Assembly (NCBI GenBank): GCA_905221605.1
Contig: CAJNDS010002549.1
Location: forward strand, 186,001-250,000
Reading direction: 5' to 3'
Source of the DNA: Symbiodinium natans
Lineage: Eukaryota; Sar; Dinophyceae; Suessiales; Symbiodiniaceae
Length of the DNA: 64,000 bases
The notes under the pieces are model-generated. The model searched no databases and was not told the DNA's origin. It saw nothing but the letters and a program-made list of their open reading frames with translations. Positions 58,383-64,000 of the stretch are shown one piece after another. The translations under genes and the position numbers were made by a program. The first letter of the stretch is position 1. The number at the start of each line of letters is the position of its first letter.

Positions 58383-61050
58383 CACCTAAAGGCGCAACAC
58401 GCGCACATTCACAACGATGCGCGCTTTTCAAAGCAAAGGATCAATGCTACCCTGGGCTGTGGCATCCTCAGCCTTCCCTGGGCAACTGCGGGTGCATCTT
58501 TGGTGCCAGCAGCCCTGCTCCTGGGCCTGCGATCGGAAAATTTTATCCCCAGGAGTGTTCTCAGTATGAAGTGGCCTTTGGGCTCAAGGCCAGCCGAAGC
58601 TGATGAGTATATCTCCAAACGGAAAAGTGAGCCCCCCGCTAAGTTACAGAAGCGGAGGCCAGTTGCAGCGCTTTTTTCTTGCGGTGATTTGAAGTTGAAG
58701 CAGGGGTTGCACAAGATTTTCGGCCGAACGCGACTGAACTAGCGGTCCGGTAAGAATTGCATTTTTGTCATGCCGGATGGCGTGATCTGTCTTCCATTCT
58801 CTAAACTCTTTCCGAAGGCAGGCCTTTTCTTGGCAACGCCCCTTGATTAAGCACAGGGCATGGCGTTTGTGGCTGACAGTCGAGTTGGGGAATTCAGTGC
58901 TGAGTCGGGGAGTATGGGCTAAAAACCTGCCGACCCCAAAGGAGACCGAGCCCGAGAAACAAGAACCTGTCTGCAGAGTGTTGGATATGTCTATATTGGT
59001 TCGGGTCATTTTGAACAGGCCTGGCTGTAAAAAGTTCCCGCTCAGTTTCGTGGGCCGAACCCCCCAGAGAATCCCGCCAAATATCCCATAAGTGCCCCAG
59101 CTTCGAAGAATCTTGCTGAGCATTCCTGGACGCAGAGCCAGAGAATTTCGCTGGAGTGCCCACCCCAGTAGCTGTAGCCCTCGAGTGCCAACCCATCGAA
59201 GTACTTCGAGCTGCCGGAGTTCGCAGGAGTGTTCTCAAAGAGACCTGCTGAGGAGTAACAGGAGACCAGTATCCTTGGAGTGCCCAACCTCAGAGATGTC
59301 CGCGGAGAGCGAAGTTTCCATAATTACATGTCCGGAAACAGCCGGCTAACTCCCATATCAGGTAGCTGTCGGGTGGGAAATACTTTTCGACACCCACCCC
59401 CTAGTTCGCTGCTTGCTGCCCGAAGCCCGAGGCTCACGCTGGTGGTGCTGGCATCGAATGCGGGGACGAACCTCATCCTGGTCTATGCAGCAGAGCTCTG
59501 GATCGATTAGGTCGGAACGGTTGCTTTTCACGAAGCAGACCCTTTTGGTAGGTCAAAAGCCGAGGTCACGTTTAAAACATTACCTCGGCCTTAACGCACA
59601 GGTGGCTGCTTAATCAATGTTTAAGGTGGTGCCACCTGAAAGATTGATTGAATTAGCAATACGGTCAGCTCCTGCATTGGTTGCGAAAACCCGACGCTTC
59701 AGAAAGCGTAAAGTTAAAGCGTAAGCGGGTCGTCTAGCTGACCAGCTGTCTAGCTTTCGGGGCTCTGATCTCAAGATAGCGACTCTAGAAGTAGAGGAAC
59801 GACACACTGACTAGAGCGACTAGGCTCGGTAAAATTCTGCCACATGACGAACAATGCAATGAAGACCCGGGCGGCATTCACAGAAGATCACAAAGGCACG
59901 ATCCAATGCAAATCCCGTAGAAAAGAGGCCAAAGCGAGGGCTGCACCTACAGCGAGTGCACCGCTCGATGCTGCGTGGTTTACCTGCTATGGCATATGAA
60001 ATAATTCTCTGTACTACGTCTTGCCGTTGAATCGTTCGTTGACTTATCTTTCCTACAATACGATCCTCAAGCATGTTCGAAACTATTAGTTTTGCTCCTT
60101 GGGGCAGCTCAGTCCGGTTCAGCTGGAAACATAGGCAGCCCGAAGCTGCAGCAGACTCTGAACGAAGCTTGATATGCAACCTCTGCGCTAGGCGCGATCC
60201 CACGTTAATTGTCACCACACACGGGGTACGGTTCACCATGCTGCGCAAGATCCTGCCCAAAGGAGAAAGAACAGGTTTTCGATTTGGGGAGCCTGCTCGG
60301 GCGCCTTCCTCATGGAGGCCAAGTCGCAAGAGCTCTGTGTGAGGCGATGATCTGGATCACGGTGTTCATGTGCCTGGCGGGCGGACGCAAATGGGCATAA
60401 GTTCTCATAAGTTCTATCTTATGATAATGGTAGCACTCCCCGGGCCCCAGTTACAGAATCACCAGTTGACTTGGTGAGCGGAGCTCCAGGTTGGGTACTT
60501 GGTGGTCATCGCTGACAGTCTTCAGCACCTTTTGCCGCTGCAACGGTCTATCGCCGTCCTCGCCGGCGCCTTGGTTGTACTGCCTCTCTGCTTCATGGAT
60601 CAGCAGCACCTTGCCTTCTCCTCCACCTTGAGCATCGCTGCCAACCTCTACGTTTGCTGTGTGTTGGTGGTGGCCTTCTCCTTGGGCTGGAGGAAGATGA
60701 AGATCGCGGATGAAACCGATGAAGGCTGCTGCTTGCTGGGATTTGGGCGAGGGAGCTTGGCCATGGTAAGTGTCCTCATGCAGGCGGCCGTGGTACAAAT
60801 GTGCATCTTGCCAATGTACGAGCAAATGGAGCACAGGAACCCAGGCCGATTCGCAAAGTGCCTGGGCATTAGCTTTGGCTTCGTGGCCTTTCTCTTCGTC
60901 GGCTTCTCTAGCATCGCCTATGTTGCCATCGGCCCTCACGTCTCTTCAAACGTGCTGATCGACCTGCCCCACGGAACCTTCGGGGGTTTTGCTCGAGTGG
61001 TCATGGCCTTTGCTGTGATCGGGGTGTATCCGATTCTGACGTCGTCTATG
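58172..61050 (+). CDS. Amino acid/auxin permease (AAAP, SLC38/AVT-like) transporter, 3' end unresolved
   Basis: Likely start ATG 58,172 (MEGLDKPLLEAQGTSQ), whose PLLE is a dileucine-type sorting signal. TM1 exon 58,439-58,528: INATLGCGILSLPWATAGAS, the family hallmark. TM2 exon from 59,432: LTLVVLASNAGTNLILVYAA. Exon 60,275-60,376: VFDLGSLLGRLPHGGQVARA then MIWITVFMCL. Exon 60,490 to about 61,050: VGYLVVIADSLQHLLPLQRS and four more helices ending VIGVYPILTSSM. The introns at 58,529-59,431 and 60,377-60,489 have GC donors and AG|G acceptors and join in phase. The donors after the first and TM2 exons are not settled; a short ERYQ-type segment expected after YAA is missing, so a tiny exon may be hidden. 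The last three or four helices of the family were not found downstream in the window. Proton- or sodium-coupled amino acid transport at a vacuolar, endosomal or plasma membrane is expected. Confidence 0.8.
58291..58382. repeat. (AT)n microsatellite in the first transporter intron
   Basis: TA/AT runs interrupted by GTACCTACA and ACACACA, located between the start exon and the TM1 exon. Confidence 0.95.
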
Positions 61051-62782
61051 GTGGCACCCATCCAGCACCAGTCTGGTCCATGGCGGCCGCATCCTTACGG
61101 TATTCTAACACATTGTTCAGGGAACAAGCCAGCAACATTGCAGCATGCCTGGCAGCCCTGGCAGAAGAAGGTCGGCCACCGTTGCTATCGTGGTCTCAAG
61201 TGGCGCTTCGACCTTGGATGGGACGTTCAACCTCCTAACTTCTGTTGTGTTCACTCAAAACCCTCTAAAAAATCTCAGGTGATTGCCTGTGTCACGACCG
61301 ACCTCGGTGAGGCGACACATAGGGCAAGTGTTGTTTCGGAGTTGAGGCAGCCACTGAGGCAGCCCACACCCATGACAACTTCAGGCATCCCCAGCAGTTC
61401 TCTGGCATTTTGCCTTCAGTTGCAATGCATCTTGCAATCCTTTCATTCCACCCGATGCCGGCATGGCGCCTGCATGTACGTAAGAACTCAACGAACTGCG
61501 GACAGTCGGTCCAGTCGAAATTCGTTTAATTCCTTTGAATCCATTGCAGGTCAATGTGATCAGCGGGGCTTGCCAGGCCGCGGTGTGGGATCCCCGGCTC
61601 ATGGTGATCTCAACACCCGTGCAGCTCCTAAAAACTCATAGTTCGCGCTTGTGGGATCTTAGGGAATCTAAGGCCCAGGCATACGATATTGCCGGTAGGA
61701 CTGTAGGCAGTCCTTTGCACAAAGTCGTTCTGGCGTGCTGCGCCTGTTTTGTCTGACGTGCTGGCCTGCTGCTGCGTGGATGCTTCTGAGTGGCAAACAG
61801 CACTCACAGCTTGGAATCTCTGAATTGCCTCAAATAATCTAAAATGCATGCCGGCGAAGGTTTGTGGCTCTCGCGCCTGCCTTGGTGGGCATTTGCTTGC
61901 TGGAGAAGTCCAGCCTTACACCCAGTGAACATACTCTGAAGAGCTGTTTTCCTGGAACGACTGCATGTAGAGGGTTCAGGGTTTAGGGTTTAGGGAGGAA
62001 CTATGGCTGCAATGGCTGGTCAGGCAACCTGTGGAGATTCTCCATGATGACCTTGATCTGTGTCGGATTCACGGCTCGCGCCCCACACGGGCCTCATTCC
62101 CTCTACCTATTTCCAAGAAGATCCCCCCCACCCCCCTATATTCGAATCCGAATTCGGGACAACGCTTTCTTGTATGCGTGGGTTGCGGGTTTGGGATACC
62201 GTCGTTTTCCCTCGGCCCCAAGGTTTGCATTGCCGGGCTTGTGTTCACGGACAACTATGTAGACGAGATGGAGGCAGTGGAGCTGACCGTGTTTTGACGT
62301 ATGTTGCAACGTTGCGCAAACTGTCATCCGAGAGGCGAGCTGCCTCTGGACGGCAGGCTGGACGAACTGAAAGGAGAGGCCCTTACCCTGCGGGAGCGTT
62401 GAAGGGAGGCAATGCAAGCCCAAGCGGCCCAAGCAGCTTAAGGAATGCGCGGAATCGACAGTCTGCCTGAGGCAGCTGTTGCTTCGAAGCGTTCTTCACG
62501 GGCACGTGGAGGCTCGCAGCTCTTCGTTCTGGCTAGCATTGTAGTCGGCTGCCCGCTGCTTTTTGGTGCATATTGGTGCCATGCAGTTCCACAGTCACCT
62601 ACCATGCTGACGTCACTCTCCTGTGTGGTCCAGGCGACCGCCTGTGCTTGAAAGTGCGGAGCTTCTGGGTCAGCTGCCGAAAGCTTCCGACTTTGCTCGT
62701 TTGCAAAATGATGGGTCGTTTGACTGTTGGTGTAGCAGCTTTGGATATGTTTCAACAGAACATGCAAATCCTTTAAACCATA

Positions 62783-62783
<1 letters not shown>
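61051..62783. other. Downstream of transporter; weak exon candidates
   Basis: At 61,535-61,756 a frame after TTGCAG|G reads VNVISGACQAAVWDPRLMVI then SSRLWDLRESKAQ, suggestive of decayed WD40 strands. Telomere-like TTTAGGG units lie at 61,978-61,996. At about 62,210-62,297 a frame reads KVCIAGLVFTDNYVDEMEAV, and at about 62,335-62,440 another reads ELPLDGRLDELKGEALTLRE; both are coding-like but unassigned. No transporter helices were found. Confidence 0.3.
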
Positions 62784-62843
<60 letters not shown>

Positions 62844-62847
62844 AAAA
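62784..62847. repeat. C50-A14 homopolymer pair
   Basis: Fifty consecutive C followed directly by fourteen A. The exact length may be affected by sequencing or assembly. Confidence 0.9.
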
Positions 62848-63240
62848 CAAAAGAAACTACAAACCCCAAGCCCCCGTCAGTCAACAGTTTCTCAGGAAAG
62901 CTAACGGTAAGTAGCAGTTCCCACCACAGTTGAACTGAAGCACGTGTTCAGACTATTCAGACTTTGTACGACTGATTGCCACGTACTGCCACATTGTACC
63001 CAAGCCAATGACCCAATCAGCATGTGCCGCCGGGTTTGGCTGGAGTTCGCCTTGACACTCTTACTTGAAGCAACAAGTCTTGAAACACGCATCCAACGGG
63101 CACGGTGTGATTCAGAGCTTTGCTATACGGCTCAGTAACTGAGTTCGACCCACCAACCCCACGACCCACTCACTCGGCTTATGCCATGGGGGTTTGCAGA
63201 AGCTCACTTTAAACACTCCCTGCAGAGCAAGCAATCTTTC
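62848..63240. other. No supported gene
   Basis: Unique sequence between the homopolymer pair and the terminal repeat module. No coding or RNA signature. Confidence 0.4.
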
Positions 63241-63249
63241 AGACACGGG

Positions 63250-63481
63250 TCCCAAGGGAAAGGGGGGTGATTTGTTTTTTTTTGCGTTATCTGTGTCTTT
63301 TTTTCGCGTTATCTGTGTCTTTTCTGTGTCTGTTTCATTCGGACGTCTCGAGGAACAGCTTGCTTCATTGTGTTTTTTCGGGTCATCTGTGTCTTTTTGT
63401 TATCCCTAACTTGGCCCTAAACCCTAAACCTTAAACCCGTTATACGTACATGGGTGGGGGAGGGGGGGCGGGGGGGCTGCG

Positions 63482-63521
<40 letters not shown>

Positions 63522-63890
63522 ACCCTAAACCCAACCCTCAACCCTAAAGCAAGCCCTAGACCCTGAACTCCCTAAACCCTCAACCTTGAGCCCATGGTGC
63601 CGACGCTGGTTTGGGGGGGGGGGGGGGGGGGGCTGCGCCCCCCCAACCCCCCCGCCCCTCACGCCCTAAACCCTAAACCCCCAACCCTAAAGCCCTAGAC
63701 CCTAAACGGAAAGGGGTGATGTTTTTTCTTTTGGCGTTGTCTGTGTCTTTTTTCTTGACGCAGATAACCCTCTGTGGAAGCCAAAAGTGTGACGCGCTGC
63801 AGGAAACCCAGACGAAAAAGACACAGATAACCCCAAAAAAAAGCAGATAACCAAAAAAAGACGCAGATAACCCCCAAAAAAGATGCGGAC
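63250..63890. repeat. Duplicated TTATCTGTGTCTTTT module with telomere-like and poly-C tracts
   Basis: A GGAAAGGGG(GG)TGAT-T-rich lead followed by GCGTTATCTGTGTCTTTT occurs at about 63,257 and again, slightly changed, at about 63,709. Further copies in the same sense lie at about 63,308 and 63,382; copies in the opposite sense (GACACAGATAACC or GACGCAGATAACC) lie at about 63,765, 63,817, 63,843 and 63,860. Between the two leads are CCCTAAA-type fragments (63,413-63,437, 63,520-63,590, 63,663-63,705), a C38 run (63,482-63,519) and a G-run near 63,613-63,631. Two GGGGGCTGCGCCCCC hairpins are also present. Confidence 0.85.
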
Positions 63891-64000
63891 CTCTTCTCCG
63901 TCCCAAGGGCCATGATCCTCGAACTGTGCTTGGCTTTGCTGGACCCGAGCATCTGAAATCCAGACGTCTTGAGCAGCCTTGCAGGAGCGATTCTCATAAC

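Noticed and set aside
59550-59590. GCCGAGGT/ACCTCGGC hairpin as a terminator or regulatory element
   Set aside because: An eight-base stem in a transporter intron; no context gives it a role.
62335-62440. Second in-frame TGA in a coding-like frame (LTLRER-TGA-REAMQAQA)
   Set aside because: The exon itself is not established and another frame is equally open, so it cannot support stop recoding.

Overview
The window is nuclear DNA of a dinoflagellate. The evidence is: intron-containing eukaryotic genes; introns with GT, GC and even GA donors whose acceptors are all AG followed by G; Arabidopsis-type TTTAGGG telomeric sequence; a copia-type gag fragment of a kind I recall from Symbiodiniaceae genomes; GC-rich coding exons; and all convincing genes on one strand (+), as in dinoflagellate unidirectional gene blocks. 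The genus cannot be fixed from the sequence alone. A Suessiales or Symbiodiniaceae relative is likely by inference.

Layout. 1-9 kb: a 444-aa coiled-coil/J-domain protein (1255-3006), a short acidic gene (3311-3665) and a 2-oxoglutarate/Fe(II) oxygenase with a TPR-like tail (8309-8986). 11.7-13.3 kb: a 1.6-kb minisatellite. 16.6-17.1 kb: WD40 exons. 21.2-25.6 kb: a large chimeric receptor with a PstS-like phosphate-binding ectodomain, a cysteine-rich stalk, 8-9 membrane segments and a cytoplasmic TIR domain. 27.0-27.9 kb: a second 2OG/Fe(II) oxygenase exon and more WD40 exons. 29.5-30.9 kb: a bile acid:sodium symporter family transporter. 31.7-36.5 kb: a G-rich repeat field holding a decayed copia gag. 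36.8-37.1 kb: WD40 exons. 38.0 kb: a 12-copy telomeric array.

39.4-40.3 kb and 55.5-56.4 kb: two ribosomal protein L11 genes with nearly identical exons and diverged introns. Between them lie an unidentified gene (42.5-43.1 kb), a large protein of unknown function (43.8-47.2 kb), further probable exons (48.1-48.7 kb) and a cysteine-rich probable secreted or surface protein (52.4-54.8 kb). 56.8-57.5 kb: a complete five-exon LC8 dynein light chain. 58.2-61.1 kb: an amino-acid/auxin permease family transporter. 61-64 kb: homopolymer tracts, telomere-like fragments and a duplicated TTATCTGTGTC module.

Nothing here looks like an operon. The genes are housekeeping (RPL11, LC8), transport (SBF, AAAP), oxygenase, WD40 scaffold and sensing functions that share only orientation and splice style. 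The most novel item is the phosphate-binding/TIR receptor. Several gene models were assembled by hand from reading frame and splice-site continuity; 5' and 3' ends are uncertain where stated.
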